Assembly: GCA_016713735.1 (NCBI GenBank)
Contig: JADJOP010000013.1
Coordinates: forward strand, 62,001-126,000
Source of the DNA: Bryobacterales bacterium
Lineage (GTDB): Bacteria; Acidobacteriota; Terriglobia; Bryobacterales; Bryobacteraceae
Reading direction: 5' to 3'
Length of the DNA: 64,000 bases
Below, piece after piece: positions 17,637 through 26,543 of this stretch; positions within the stretch are counted from its first letter, which is position 1, and each line of letters starts with the position of its first letter. Both the position numbers and the translations under genes were made by a program. Under the pieces are notes generated by a model. That model was given only the letters and a program-made list of their open reading frames with translations, did no database searches and was not told the origin of the DNA.

Positions 17637-18878
17637 CTATGCAGTGGCAGCGGCGGCGGGGATGTTGGGGTCGAGGGCGCGGGCTTGGGCGAGGTCGGCG
17701 GCGGCGAGGTCGTGGGAGCCGAGGCGGGTGTGGGCTTTGGAGCGGGCAAAGAGGGTCTTGGGGTGGTTGGGGAGGAATTGGAGGCTGGCGTTGAAGTCGT
17801 CGATGGCGGCGGTGGGGTTGTCGAGGAGGAGTTGGGCGAGGCCGCGGGCGTGGAGTCCGGCGGGCCAGAGGGGGAATTGCGTGAGCGCCTGTTCGTAGGC
17901 GAGGAGGGCTTGGGAGGGGTTGCGGGTGAGGAGTTGATTGCCGAGTTGCCAGGCTTCGAGTGCGGAGGCGAAGCCGCCGCGGGCCGAGGTGGAGAGGTCG
18001 ACGGCTTTGTGGGAGAGGTTGAGGGGGGCGAGGATCTGATCGAGGAGGCGCCAGATGTGGTGAAACTCGGCTTCCCAGGCGGCCTCGTCGGCTCCGGCGT
18101 GGGGCGAGGTGGCCAGAGCGATGGCGCAATAGATGTAGGGCAGCGACTCCTGATGATGGCCGAGGGCGGAGTAAAGCGAGGCGAGGTGCGCGTAGGCGCG
18201 GACGAGGGGCAGGTTGGGTTCGGGGTGGATGCTCCAGGCCCAGTGGAGCATGCGCCAGGTTTCGGGCAGGGCGGCGGCGGGGCCGCTGGCGTTGAGGGCG
18301 GAGTGGATGGCGAACTCGAAGCGGCGGGCGGTTTCGTCGTCGGGGATGGCGCCGGGGGTGGCGTTTTCGGCGTGGGCGAGTTGGTGGGTGAGGTGGGCGT
18401 GGAGGGGCGGGTTGGCTTCCGCCGGGAGGAGGTCGAGGGCGCGGCGGCGGCAGGCGGCGGCGTGGTGGGGAGCGTCGGGATCGCCGGTGCGGAGCCAGGC
18501 AGCGGCCATTTCGCTGAGCAGCGAGGCGGCGGAGGCTGGCTGCGGCGGGTCGGCGGCGGCGAGGAGGGTGAGGGCGCGTTCGGCGTGGGCGAGGGCTTCG
18601 CGCAGGTTGGCGTCGCGGTGGCCGGCGAAGCAGTCGCTCCAGATGGCGAAGGCGGCGAGGCGGTAGGCGACTTCGGTTTGCGGGCAGCGGTCGCGGAGGA
18701 CGAGGTAGTCGACCGCGGGCAGCAGGGAGAAGGCGCGCTGGTTTGAGTCGAAGCCGTTGGGTTGGCGGCTTTGGGCGGCGAGGGCGGAGGCGAGTTCGAT
18801 GGCGAGGCGGGTGTAGAGGGCGGGCTGGGCGGAGCTGTCGAGCGAGGAGAGTTGGGCGTGGAGGGCTTCGATGCTCAT
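17637..18878 (-). CDS. TPR-type protein of unknown function (A)
   Basis: The 413-residue protein is helical and Ala/Leu-rich. C-terminal TPR-like repeats are clear at about 320-405 (SQALLAYEQALTQFPLWPAG, TAAIDDFNASLQFLPNHPKT, HDLAAADLAQARALDPN). It has no signal peptide or transmembrane segment, so it is probably cytoplasmic. Its start overlaps the stop of the next upstream gene by 4 nt (ATGA, 18875-18878), so the two are translationally coupled. TPRs usually mediate protein-protein contacts. No catalytic motif is visible and I do not recognise the family. Confidence 0.8.
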   Translation of the reverse strand: MSIEALHAQLSSLDSSAQPALYTRLAIELASALAAQSRQPNGFDSNQRAFSLLPAVDYLVLRDRCPQTEVAYRLAAFAIWSDCFAGHRDANLREALAHAERALTLLAAADPPQPASAASLLSEMAAAWLRTGDPDAPHHAAACRRRALDLLPAEANPPLHAHLTHQLAHAENATPGAIPDDETARRFEFAIHSALNASGPAAALPETWRMLHWAWSIHPEPNLPLVRAYAHLASLYSALGHHQESLPYIYCAIALATSPHAGADEAAWEAEFHHIWRLLDQILAPLNLSHKAVDLSTSARGGFASALEAWQLGNQLLTRNPSQALLAYEQALTQFPLWPAGLHARGLAQLLLDNPTAAIDDFNASLQFLPNHPKTLFARSKAHTRLGSHDLAAADLAQARALDPNIPAAAATA

Positions 18879-20203
18879 GCCGGATCTCCGTTGGCGGCCA
18901 ACTGGTCGGCGAGCGATTCGAAGTTGAACTTGCGGGTGGCGTCGGGCTCGGCGGCGGCGGCCTGAAGGTAGAGAGCGCGGGCGGCGGCGCGGTTGCCGGA
19001 CTGCTCTTCGACGCGGGCGAGGATGGCCAGCGGCGCGGCTTCGTGGAGGTTGAGCGACTGCCAGGCGAGGGCGTGGCGCTTGGCCTCATACCAGCGCGCG
19101 GCGCCGATGCAGGAGGCGGTGAGGACGCCGTAGATGGAAGAGAGCTGCAGGGCGGCGTCAGTGAACCGTGAGGCGGCCAGATCGGGCAGCGGGGCGGGGG
19201 CGGAGCTGAGCCGGGGGCGTTCGCCGAGGGCCTCGGCGTAGGTTCCGGTGGCCGATTCCAGGGCCTGCAGGGCGTCTTCGATGGCTTCCTCGAAACGGCG
19301 CTTGTGGAAGTAGGCGGAGGCGCGCTGCTGGAGGGCGCCGGGATGGCCGGGTTCGCGGTGGAGGACGAGGGTGAAGAGCTGGTGGGCGCGGAGGAAGTCC
19401 TGCGCGGTAGCGGCCGCCGCGGCCATGCGGATGAGATGGGCGGCGGTGAGGCGGCGCTGGAGGGCGGCCTCTGTGTGGTCAAGCATGAGGCGGTAGAGGC
19501 GGTCGGCGAAGGGCTTGGCGGCGAGGGCTTCGGGTTGGGGGCGGGCGCGGTGCATGGCGAGGGTAAGGGCGTAGTAGAGCTGGGCGGCGATCTGTTCGCG
19601 CTCGTCGTTGGTGGCGAGCAGGGCGGCAAAGAGGGATTGATCGAACCAGGCGGCGGCGAAGGGGGCCAGGGAGTCGCGCTCGCCGTCGAGGAGGGCATCG
19701 CCGAACTGGAGCAGGAGGCGGTGGTTGGCGCGTTCGGTGGGATGGGCGTCGAGGAAACGCTCGAGCAGGGCGGGTGTGTCGAGCGTGTGGACGGCGATGA
19801 GCTGGCGCTGGAATTCGGCGGCAGGGAGGGGATGGGCCGGGTCGTGCTGGAGGGTGACGGACTGGGTGCCGGGGTCGATGGAGAGGAAGACGGTGGCGTG
19901 ATGGGAGGCGCCTGAAGAGAGGAGGACGCAGTCGCCGGGGGCGGCGAACCAGGCGAGTTGCTCAGGGGGGAGGGCGATGACGCCGGTGAGCGTGGCGGCG
20001 TGGGTGTGCAGGAAGAAAGAGAGGCGAACGGCGGCAGGCAGCGAATCAGGCAGCGAGCGGCGGGAGGCGCGCCAGAGGGCGGCCGCGGCTGAGAGCCACT
20101 GTGTGGGATCGAGGGAGGAGGAGTGGGAGGAAGGCGGCTGAGAGGCGGCGGCGAGGGGCGCAAGGCGGGGATCGCGCGGGGGTCTGCGGGGGGACGCCAC
20201 CAT
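18875..20203 (-). CDS. TPR-type protein of unknown function (B)
   Basis: The 442-residue protein starts at ATG 20203 (MVASPRRPPRDPRLAP) and begins with a disordered Pro/Ser-rich stretch. A central region of unknown fold follows (LSFFLHTHAATLTGVIALPP). Helical TPR-like repeats occupy about 250-430 (FLRAHQLFTLVLHREPGHPG, RRFEEAIEDALQALESATG, RAAARALYLQAAAAEPD). It is the first gene of a two-gene operon with TPR protein A. The start lies exactly 6 nt after TACACT, a leaderless arrangement. It diverges from the membrane TPR protein at 20287. Confidence 0.8.
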   Translation of the reverse strand: MVASPRRPPRDPRLAPLAAASQPPSSHSSSLDPTQWLSAAAALWRASRRSLPDSLPAAVRLSFFLHTHAATLTGVIALPPEQLAWFAAPGDCVLLSSGASHHATVFLSIDPGTQSVTLQHDPAHPLPAAEFQRQLIAVHTLDTPALLERFLDAHPTERANHRLLLQFGDALLDGERDSLAPFAAAWFDQSLFAALLATNDEREQIAAQLYYALTLAMHRARPQPEALAAKPFADRLYRLMLDHTEAALQRRLTAAHLIRMAAAAATAQDFLRAHQLFTLVLHREPGHPGALQQRASAYFHKRRFEEAIEDALQALESATGTYAEALGERPRLSSAPAPLPDLAASRFTDAALQLSSIYGVLTASCIGAARWYEAKRHALAWQSLNLHEAAPLAILARVEEQSGNRAAARALYLQAAAAEPDATRKFNFESLADQLAANGDPA

Positions 20204-20209
20204 GGGGTC

Positions 20210-20215
20210 AGTGTA
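20210..20215 (-). promoter_or_regulatory. -10 box, leaderless arrangement for TPR gene B
   Basis: On the minus strand TACACT is followed by 6 nt and ATG 20203, the same geometry seen at the DinB, Gfo/Idh and 46106 genes. No strong -35 is visible. Confidence 0.45.
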
Positions 20216-20286
20216 GCGGATATTTCTGAAGTCACCTTGGGAGGATTCCTTGCCGATGGGGTGATAGGCGGGGTTACTTGCTCCAG

Positions 20287-21465
20287 ATGGCGAAGACGGA
20301 CAAACGGGCTGGCGGAGGGTCGCGGCCTGCCGTGGAGCCAGGGCAATGGAAGGCGCTGGGCATCCTGTTTGCGGGGCTGGTGGCGCTGGCATGGTTGGGG
20401 TGGCTGGTTTTGGAGGTGTTGTATGAGGGGATCGGGTTGGTGGGGGTGACGGTGTTGTGTGGAGCGTGTGGAACGGCGTTGCTGACCTGGCGCTGGCGGG
20501 CGGAGGCGCCGCAGCGAGCCGACCGGGCGCGGGTGGAAGCGGCGCGGCAGGCGCGGATGGACGGGGATTTTGCGAAGGCCGAGCAGTCGCTGGTGCAGTT
20601 GTTGCGGGAGAAGATCGAGGGGGGGCGTCCGGCGGGGCGGGCGGGGATTCACTGGGAGTTGGGGTCGCTGTACCGCCAGATGCAGCGTTGGGACGAGGCG
20701 GCGGGGCAAGCCAAGGCGGCGATGGCGGCAAGCGAAGGGGTGGGGGGTGAGGAGGAACAGGTGATCGCCGGGGTGGGGCCGTCGTTCTTGATCGAGATGT
20801 TGACACGGCTGGAGCGGTGGGGCGAGTTGGAGGAGTTTGCGCGGGAGCGGTTGGCCAAGGCGCGCGGCAAACTGGCGGTGGATTTGCGGCTGGAAACGGC
20901 GGCGGCGCTGCAGAGGCGGGGGAAGACGGAGGAGTCCGTGGCGCACCTGCGGGAAGCGGTGACGGCGGCGCGGGCTTGTGAGCAGGGCAGACAGGAGCCG
21001 ATGGCGCGCTCGCTGCAAGCGCTGGGGGCGGTGGGGTTGGAATTGAACGACCTGGCGCTGGCGGGCGAAGCGTTTGACGACCTGCGGAAGGTGGCCAGTG
21101 AATTCCCCGAGGGCGACCAGGAGCGGAGTAAGTGGAACCTGCTGGGCGCGGTGGGGTTGGCGCAGGTGTGGGTGGCCGAGGGGAATGCGGGGGCGGCGGG
21201 AGCCTTGTTGCATGACGCGGTGGAGGGGGCGGGCGACCAGGTATCCGAGGAGATCCGGGCCAAGTCGCTTTATCTGCTGGCCGGGACGCTGCTGGCGGCG
21301 GGACACTTCATGCCGGCTCGGCGGAGGGCCAAACAGGCGCTGGCGTTGTGGCAAGCAGCCGGGGACGACCAGGCGCGCATGGCCAACCAGTTGATCGATT
21401 CGATCACGCTACAAGAGACGCTGGCTGGGGTAGGCGACTCTACAGGTTCCAGTAGAGAAGAATAA
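20287..21465 (+). CDS. Membrane-anchored TPR-type protein of unknown function (C)
   Basis: The 392-residue protein has two closely spaced N-terminal transmembrane segments (about 24-45 and 50-68). The rest is a predicted soluble helical-repeat domain with TPR-like units (FAKAEQSLVQLLREK, GRAGIHWELGSLYRQMQRWDEAAG, AAALQRRGKTEESVAHLREA, ARRRAKQALALWQAAGD). ATG 20287 is taken as the start; TTG 20278 is possible. It diverges from the two-gene TPR operon with 83 nt between them. Its 3' end overlaps the convergent small membrane protein by 26 nt. Three adjacent helical-repeat genes suggest a shared scaffold or complex, but no partner can be named. Confidence 0.82.
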   Translation: MAKTDKRAGGGSRPAVEPGQWKALGILFAGLVALAWLGWLVLEVLYEGIGLVGVTVLCGACGTALLTWRWRAEAPQRADRARVEAARQARMDGDFAKAEQSLVQLLREKIEGGRPAGRAGIHWELGSLYRQMQRWDEAAGQAKAAMAASEGVGGEEEQVIAGVGPSFLIEMLTRLERWGELEEFARERLAKARGKLAVDLRLETAAALQRRGKTEESVAHLREAVTAARACEQGRQEPMARSLQALGAVGLELNDLALAGEAFDDLRKVASEFPEGDQERSKWNLLGAVGLAQVWVAEGNAGAAGALLHDAVEGAGDQVSEEIRAKSLYLLAGTLLAAGHFMPARRRAKQALALWQAAGDDQARMANQLIDSITLQETLAGVGDSTGSSREE

Positions 21466-21721
21466 ACCAGAGCAGGAAGCAGGGCGCCAGGGCCTGCAAC
21501 AGAAGCGAGTAGACGCGGAGGACACCCTCGTCGCTGCCGGCGTAGCGGCGATGGATGCCCTGCATGCGCCAGAAGACGCCGAGCGGCCACAGGGTGAGGC
21601 TGACGGCGGTGACGATGCGGAGGGCGCTGGTGTCTCGGAGGGCGAAGAGGCCGACGGCGCTGGTGGCGGTCCAGAGGGCGATGACGAGCCAGGCCAGATG
21701 GGGAGGGGCGAGGCGGGGCAC
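21440..21721 (-). CDS. Small membrane protein of unknown function
   Basis: The 93-residue protein starts at GTG 21721 and has about three hydrophobic segments (HLAWLVIALWTATSAVGLF, IVTAVSLTLWPLGVFW, VLRVYSLLLQALAPCFLLWF). The codons are mostly C-ending, as in other minus-strand genes of this part of the window, which supports a real gene. It is convergent with, and overlaps by 26 nt, the TPR gene C. No family recognised. Confidence 0.65.
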   Translation of the reverse strand: MPRLAPPHLAWLVIALWTATSAVGLFALRDTSALRIVTAVSLTLWPLGVFWRMQGIHRRYAGSDEGVLRVYSLLLQALAPCFLLWFILLYWNL

Positions 21722-21803
21722 GGCCGACCTAGGCCACTCCGGGGAGGCATCGGATTAAGGGAATTCCCTGTGCCCGCCGATAGACGGGTTTAGGAATCTC
21801 GAC

Positions 21804-23222
21804 ATGCGGTGTATCGTACTGAGTGCGCAGGCATTTGACTGGCCCCTGTTGCGGGGGGGATTAGAGGCGAGCGGGCTATTCACGTGTTTGCGGCGGTTTG
21901 AGCCGGTGGCGGATGCGGACCGGCTGGAGGGACTGATCCGGCAGCAGATTCCGCACGTGGTGGTGATGGACGGCTCTTCGTTTCCGTACCTGCCGCAGGT
22001 GCGCGAGGCGGCGGCGCGGGTGAATCCGCACATCCAACTGGCGGCGGTGGGAGGCAACCTGAGCGGAGATGAGTTGCTCGCGTTGATGCGGAACGGGGTG
22101 CGGGAGTATCTGCCGGCGCCCTTCGGCATGGACGAGTTGAGCGGTCCGTTGACGCGGCTGCAGCAGCGGGTGGAGGCGAGCGCGGCGTCGTTTTCGATTT
22201 CGGAAGATTTATTCGTCTTTCTGCCGGCGCAGGCGGGTGTGGGCGCAACGACGCTGGCCGTGCAATCGTCGCTGGCGCTGGCCGAGGACCGCAAGCGCAA
22301 GACGCTGCTGGTGGATTTGGATTTGAGCAACGGGTTGATCTCGTACCTGCTGCGGTTGAACAACCCGGTGCCGCTGAGCGAGGCGCTGAGCCGGGACGTG
22401 GAGTTGGATGAGGGGCTGCTGAAGCAACTGGTGGGGAGCCGGGGGCGGCTGGATGTGACGCGGTCGAGCGAGATGCAGATTGGCGGACGCATTGAGCCGG
22501 CGCGGATGATTGAGCTGCTGGCGGCGGCGCGGCGGCGGTATGAGACGATCTGCGTGGATGTGTCGGAGGCGATGGAGGAGCACGCTGTGGTGGCGCTGCA
22601 GGAGGCGCGGGAAATCTTCCTGGTGTGCACGCCGCAGGTGCAGGTGTTGTATCTAGCGCGGAAGCGGATGCTCGAATTGAGCCGGCTGGGGCTGGCCGGG
22701 CGCGTGCGGGTGATTGTGAACCGGGCCGGGAGCAACGCCAAGGTGCGGCCGGAACAGGTGGCGGATTTGTTGGGGGTGGCGGAGTATTTGCCGGTGGCCA
22801 ACGACTATCCGCGGGTGAGCGAGGCGTGGGTATCGGGGGACCGGATTCCGCCGAAGACGGACCTGGGGCGCGACATCCGGGCGCTGGCGGCGTGGATGTC
22901 GAGCGCCGACATTGTGGAGGAGCAGGCCAAGGAGAGCCGTCCGAAGAAGAACCTGGGGTGGATGGAGGGGGTGCGGCACCGGCTGTTGGGTTCCAAGGGG
23001 GGGGGGGAAGCGGCGGGCGGGGCGGCGGCGGCTTCGGAGCCGTTGGACCAGGCGGCGTTGAACGCGCTGGCAGGCGCGGTGAGCCAGAATGCGGGGGCGC
23101 AGGTGGAGAGCGGGGAGCCGGGAACGGCACTGGCGCGGGTGGCTCCGGCGTCGAAGCTGGCGCGGATCCGGCGGGCGGGAGCCGCAAAAGCGAAGGGAGC
23201 ATCCGCCGCACCGGGCCGCTAA
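21804..23222 (+). CDS. CpaE/TadZ-like protein (receiver-like domain plus deviant MinD/ParA ATPase fold)
   Basis: The 472-residue protein has an N-terminal receiver-like domain (1-125; VVVMDGSSF, MRNGVREYLPAPFGMDEL) and a MinD/ParA-type domain (about 133-370). The P-loop reads PAQAGVGATT (141-150) instead of KGGVGKTT. Both usual lysines are missing, as often in CpaE/TadZ proteins, which localise Tad pilus machinery. LLVDLDLSNG and RVIVNRAGS fit the fold. The C-terminal ~100 residues are Ala/Gly-rich and contain an 11-G run (22997-23007). No other tad/cpa pilus gene is nearby. AGGA lies 8 nt before ATG 21804. Confidence 0.8.
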   Translation: MRCIVLSAQAFDWPLLRGGLEASGLFTCLRRFEPVADADRLEGLIRQQIPHVVVMDGSSFPYLPQVREAAARVNPHIQLAAVGGNLSGDELLALMRNGVREYLPAPFGMDELSGPLTRLQQRVEASAASFSISEDLFVFLPAQAGVGATTLAVQSSLALAEDRKRKTLLVDLDLSNGLISYLLRLNNPVPLSEALSRDVELDEGLLKQLVGSRGRLDVTRSSEMQIGGRIEPARMIELLAAARRRYETICVDVSEAMEEHAVVALQEAREIFLVCTPQVQVLYLARKRMLELSRLGLAGRVRVIVNRAGSNAKVRPEQVADLLGVAEYLPVANDYPRVSEAWVSGDRIPPKTDLGRDIRALAAWMSSADIVEEQAKESRPKKNLGWMEGVRHRLLGSKGGGEAAGGAAAASEPLDQAALNALAGAVSQNAGAQVESGEPGTALARVAPASKLARIRRAGAAKAKGASAAPGR

Positions 23223-23242
23223 GGTGGTAAATTTGTAGTCGC

Positions 23243-23806
23243 ATGGCGGCAAAGCGAGCGGCGGCGGCAGCACACGGCAGCGGGGAAACACAGGGCGAGA
23301 GCATTCAGGGTTCGCTGAAGGAGCGCGGCATCCGGCTGACGCGGCAGCGGCAGATTCTGCTCGACCTGATCGACAAGTCAGGCAAACACCTGGACGCCGA
23401 GACGCTGTTTCAACTGGCGCGCGAACAGGACCCGAAGCTGAACCGCGTCACGGTGTACCGGACGCTGAAGATGCTGAAGCAGGGCGGGCTGGTGGACGAG
23501 CTTGACCTGATGCACCTGGGCGGCGACCAGCACTACTACGAAACGCGCATGAAGCAGGAGCACGCGCACGTGATCTGCCTGCGCTGCGGCAAAGTGGAAG
23601 AGTTCTTTGGGGAACCGCTGATGAGGCTGCGGCGGCAGGTGGAACAGAACATGGGCTTCCACGTGTTGATCGCGCGCACGGAGATCGGCGGCTATTGCGT
23701 GAACTGCCAGTCGCAGCGGTTGCGGGAGCTGGCCGAAGTGGCGGCGGGTCCGAGCTCGGAGCCGAACTCGGGTGAGCACATTCAGCCGAGGCAACGAAAA
23801 GGGTGA
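23243..23806 (+). CDS. Fur-family metalloregulator
   Basis: The 187-residue protein has the Fur winged helix (RLTRQRQILLDLI ... AETLFQLARE ... LNRVTVYRTLKMLKQGGLV). The dimerisation/metal domain follows: HLGGDQHYYE, the Fur-type HAHVICLRCGKVEEF, and a second CxxC-like pair CVNC. It therefore keeps a structural zinc site and histidine-rich regulatory site ligands. Whether it senses iron, manganese, zinc or peroxide cannot be decided. N- and C-terminal extensions are low complexity. Its stop overlaps the start of the downstream phosphatase gene by 4 nt (GTGA), so the two are co-translated. Confidence 0.9.
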   Translation: MAAKRAAAAAHGSGETQGESIQGSLKERGIRLTRQRQILLDLIDKSGKHLDAETLFQLAREQDPKLNRVTVYRTLKMLKQGGLVDELDLMHLGGDQHYYETRMKQEHAHVICLRCGKVEEFFGEPLMRLRRQVEQNMGFHVLIARTEIGGYCVNCQSQRLRELAEVAAGPSSEPNSGEHIQPRQRKG

Positions 23807-25545
23807 CTCCGGCCGCCGGCGCAGAACCGCCGGAGCCTGGAGCTTCCGGCGGCGCATATTTCACGGTGATCAACCCGAGCGGGCACACCAAGCGTGTGGA
23901 GATCACGGCGGGTCCGTTCACCATCGGGCGGCAAAGCGAAAACAACCTGGTGTTGCGGGACAACCGCGTGTCGCGCGTGCATGCGCGGCTGGAGCGCGAG
24001 GCGGCCGACTTCTACATTGCCGACTGCCAGAGCCTGCACGGCACGTTTGTGAATGGCGAGCGGGTGGAGGGGCGGCGGCGGCTGCGTCCGCATGACCGCA
24101 TCACGTTTGGCTTTGAAGATGGCTACCAGGTGGTGTTCCAGCCGGGCTCGGGGCAGTTGACGGGTCTGGTGGGGCAGGTGAGCGGGGCGGTGGAGAGCGT
24201 GCCGGGAATGGGCGCGAACCTGGCCAAGCTGCGGTCGCTGCTTGAGGTGGCGCGGGCGGTGCAGAGCGCGCTGTCGACGCAGGAGATTCTGGACAGCGTG
24301 GTGGATGCGGCGTTGAACCTGACCGGGAGCGAGCGCGGGTTCCTGCTGCTGCGGCCGGGTTCGTATGGCGTATCGCCGGCGGGGGCCAAGGCGGTGGCCG
24401 AAGGCTCAGAGCTGGAGATCCGGGTGGCGCGCGACCGGCACGGCAATCCGCTGCCGGAGACGGCGCTGCGTGTGCCGCGGCGTGTGATTGAACGGGCGTT
24501 GCGCGACAGGCGCGACCTGCTCAGCATGCAGTTTGACCCGGATGCCGCATCGGGGCTGGGGGCCGAGCAGTCCATCGCCGCGCTGGAGCTGCGCAGCGTG
24601 GTGTGCGTGCCGCTGGTGAAGATGCGGACCGAGGTGCAGGAAGGCACCATGGCGGCGCGGCTGGCCGACACGGTGGGGCTGCTGTATCTGGATTCGCGGA
24701 CGATGGCGGCGGACCTGAGCATGGGCAACCGCGAGTTGCTGCAGACGCTGGCCATCGAAGCCTCGACGGTGTTGGAGAATGCGCGGCTGCTCGAACAGGA
24801 CCGGCTGCGGCAGCGCATGGAGCAGGAGTTGGAGATCGCGCGGCAGATTCAGCAGGGGCTGCTGCCGGGCGAGTTTCCCGCCACGGCATCGTTGCGCGTG
24901 GCCGGCTCGAGCATTTCCACGCACCAGGTGGGCGGCGATTTCTACGATCTGATTCCGCTTTCGGGCGGGGCGTGGGCGATGGTGGTGGCCGATGTGAGCG
25001 GCAAGGGCGTGAGTTCAGCGCTGCTGGCCAGTCTGCTGCAGGGGGCCTTCTTGCAGGCGCCGCGCACACCGCAGGAGATCCGCGAGCGATTAGGCGCGTT
25101 GAACCGCTATCTGCTGGACCGTACGCGCGGAGAAAAATACGCCACGCTCTTCTACATGGTGGTGGAGCTGGACGGGACGATGCACTGGGCCAATGCCGGC
25201 CACTGCGAGCCACGGCTGCTGCGGCGCGATGGAAGCGTGGAGCGGCTGCGGGCGACGTCGCTGCCGGTGGGCATGATCGACGGCGCGGACTTTGGAGCCG
25301 AGACGCGGCGGTTGGAGAAAGGCGATACAATCATCGTGTTTAGTGACGGGTTGTCGGAAGCCGAGAGCCCGCGGGGTGAGAACTTTGAAGCGTCGCGCCT
25401 GAAAACGCTGCTTGCGCAAGGAGCAGGGATTGAGGCGGCGGTGCTCCACCAGCGCATTTTAGAGGACGCCCAGGCGTTCACGGCGGGGCTGGAGCAGCTC
25501 GACGACATGACGCTGGTAGTGGCCTGTTTCCAACCGGAAGCCTAA
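23803..25545 (+). CDS. FHA-GAF-SpoIIE/PP2C-type signalling phosphatase
   Basis: The 580-residue protein has an N-terminal FHA domain (about 35-110; FTIGRQSENN, SRVHARLE, SLHGTFVNGE), which binds phosphothreonine. A GAF domain follows at about 145-345 (RGFLLLRPG, VVCVPLV, VGLLYLDSR). The C-terminal RsbU/SpoIIE-type PP2C domain (about 355-578) has the metal-binding acidic motifs VGGDFYDLI, VVADVSGKGVSSALLAS, WANAGHCEP and FSDGLSEAES. It presumably dephosphorylates a partner-switch (anti-anti-sigma) or Ser/Thr-kinase target on sensing a ligand. The GTG start at 23803 overlaps the Fur stop. No kinase, anti-sigma or STAS gene is in the window. Confidence 0.92.
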   Translation: MTPAAGAEPPEPGASGGAYFTVINPSGHTKRVEITAGPFTIGRQSENNLVLRDNRVSRVHARLEREAADFYIADCQSLHGTFVNGERVEGRRRLRPHDRITFGFEDGYQVVFQPGSGQLTGLVGQVSGAVESVPGMGANLAKLRSLLEVARAVQSALSTQEILDSVVDAALNLTGSERGFLLLRPGSYGVSPAGAKAVAEGSELEIRVARDRHGNPLPETALRVPRRVIERALRDRRDLLSMQFDPDAASGLGAEQSIAALELRSVVCVPLVKMRTEVQEGTMAARLADTVGLLYLDSRTMAADLSMGNRELLQTLAIEASTVLENARLLEQDRLRQRMEQELEIARQIQQGLLPGEFPATASLRVAGSSISTHQVGGDFYDLIPLSGGAWAMVVADVSGKGVSSALLASLLQGAFLQAPRTPQEIRERLGALNRYLLDRTRGEKYATLFYMVVELDGTMHWANAGHCEPRLLRRDGSVERLRATSLPVGMIDGADFGAETRRLEKGDTIIVFSDGLSEAESPRGENFEASRLKTLLAQGAGIEAAVLHQRILEDAQAFTAGLEQLDDMTLVVACFQPEA

Positions 25546-25657
25546 GGCGACTGGTGGCCGTGCACGATGCGGCCGCGCCGCACGCCGCCCGCGGGACGTT
25601 CACGCCGCAAGACAGTTGCACCCGTGGACCCGATTGTGATGGAGTAACGAGCAATTC

Positions 25658-26533
25658 ATGCCGAGAGATTTACACGAGTTGGATTTTCAACGTTTGTGGC
25701 GCCGGCTGCAGCAGATTGGTCTGAACGCATACGAGGCGCGCACTTACATGGTGTTGCTGGGGCATCCGCGCTTTAAGGCGCTGGAGCTGGCGGCGCGGGC
25801 CAACGTGCCGCGGCAGAAGATCTACGAGGTGTTGGACAGCCTGGTGGAGAAGGGCTTCTCGCAGGTTGTACAAGAACGCACGAAATTGTTTTCGGCGGTG
25901 GAGCCGGGGCTGGCCATTCCCAACTACATCGCGCGGCGGCACCAGCAGTTGGAGATCGAGCTGGGCGAGCAGAGCCGCGTGGCCGACGGGCTGGTGGACG
26001 ACTTGCACCAGGCCTATTCGGAAGGCAAGGAAGGGCGCGGGACGCTGGACTTTCTGCGCATCGTGAATGAGCCCGGGCAGACGGCGTCGCAATACCGCCG
26101 CATGATCGCCGAGAGCCAGCAGGAGTACATCGAGTTTTCGCGGCCGCCCTATGCCGTGGACCCGCTGGACGAGCAACTGGTGAAACAGGCGCGGCTGCGC
26201 GGGGTGAACTGCCGTTTGTTGATCCAGGCGGGGACGATCGACGCCGAACACAGGCAGCGGTTGAACGAGTATCTGGGCGCTGGGATCGAAGTGCGCGAGA
26301 TCGATTCATTGCCGATGAAGCTGGCGCTGTTTGACGGGCGGCGGGGGATGATCGCGCTGCTCGATCCGCTGGTGACCAAACCGGCCTGGACGGCGGTCGT
26401 CTTTGAACATCCTGGCATGGCCGAGGCCATGAAGGGTTTGTTTGAGGACTACTGGCGGAAGTCGCAGATCGTGCGCACGCACGAGGCGGCCTCCACGCGG
26501 ACACAGGTTCCGCTGGAAGCCGCCGGCGACTAG
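25658..26533 (+). CDS. TrmB-like transcriptional regulator
   Basis: The 291-residue protein has an N-terminal TrmB winged helix (LQQIGLNAYEARTYMVLLGH ... LELAARANVPRQKIYEVLDS ... LVEKGFSQVVQ). A coiled segment and a C-terminal ligand-domain-like region follow (QEYIEFSRPPYAV, VNCRLLIQAG, ALFDGRRGMIALLDP, WTAVVFEHPGMAEAMKGLF). TrmB proteins are mostly archaeal sugar-responsive regulators and occur sporadically in bacteria. GGAG lies 13 nt before ATG 25658. The 112-nt upstream gap shows no clear promoter. The target is unknown. Confidence 0.85.
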   Translation: MPRDLHELDFQRLWRRLQQIGLNAYEARTYMVLLGHPRFKALELAARANVPRQKIYEVLDSLVEKGFSQVVQERTKLFSAVEPGLAIPNYIARRHQQLEIELGEQSRVADGLVDDLHQAYSEGKEGRGTLDFLRIVNEPGQTASQYRRMIAESQQEYIEFSRPPYAVDPLDEQLVKQARLRGVNCRLLIQAGTIDAEHRQRLNEYLGAGIEVREIDSLPMKLALFDGRRGMIALLDPLVTKPAWTAVVFEHPGMAEAMKGLFEDYWRKSQIVRTHEAASTRTQVPLEAAGD

Positions 26534-26543
26534 CGCAGCGCGC

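Noticed and set aside
17593..21354. Very long minus-strand frame continuing upstream of the biotin carboxylase
   Set aside because: Only the part from ATG 17592 is conserved; upstream it is Pro/Arg/Ser-rich shadow sequence across the TPR genes, which are read in other frames.
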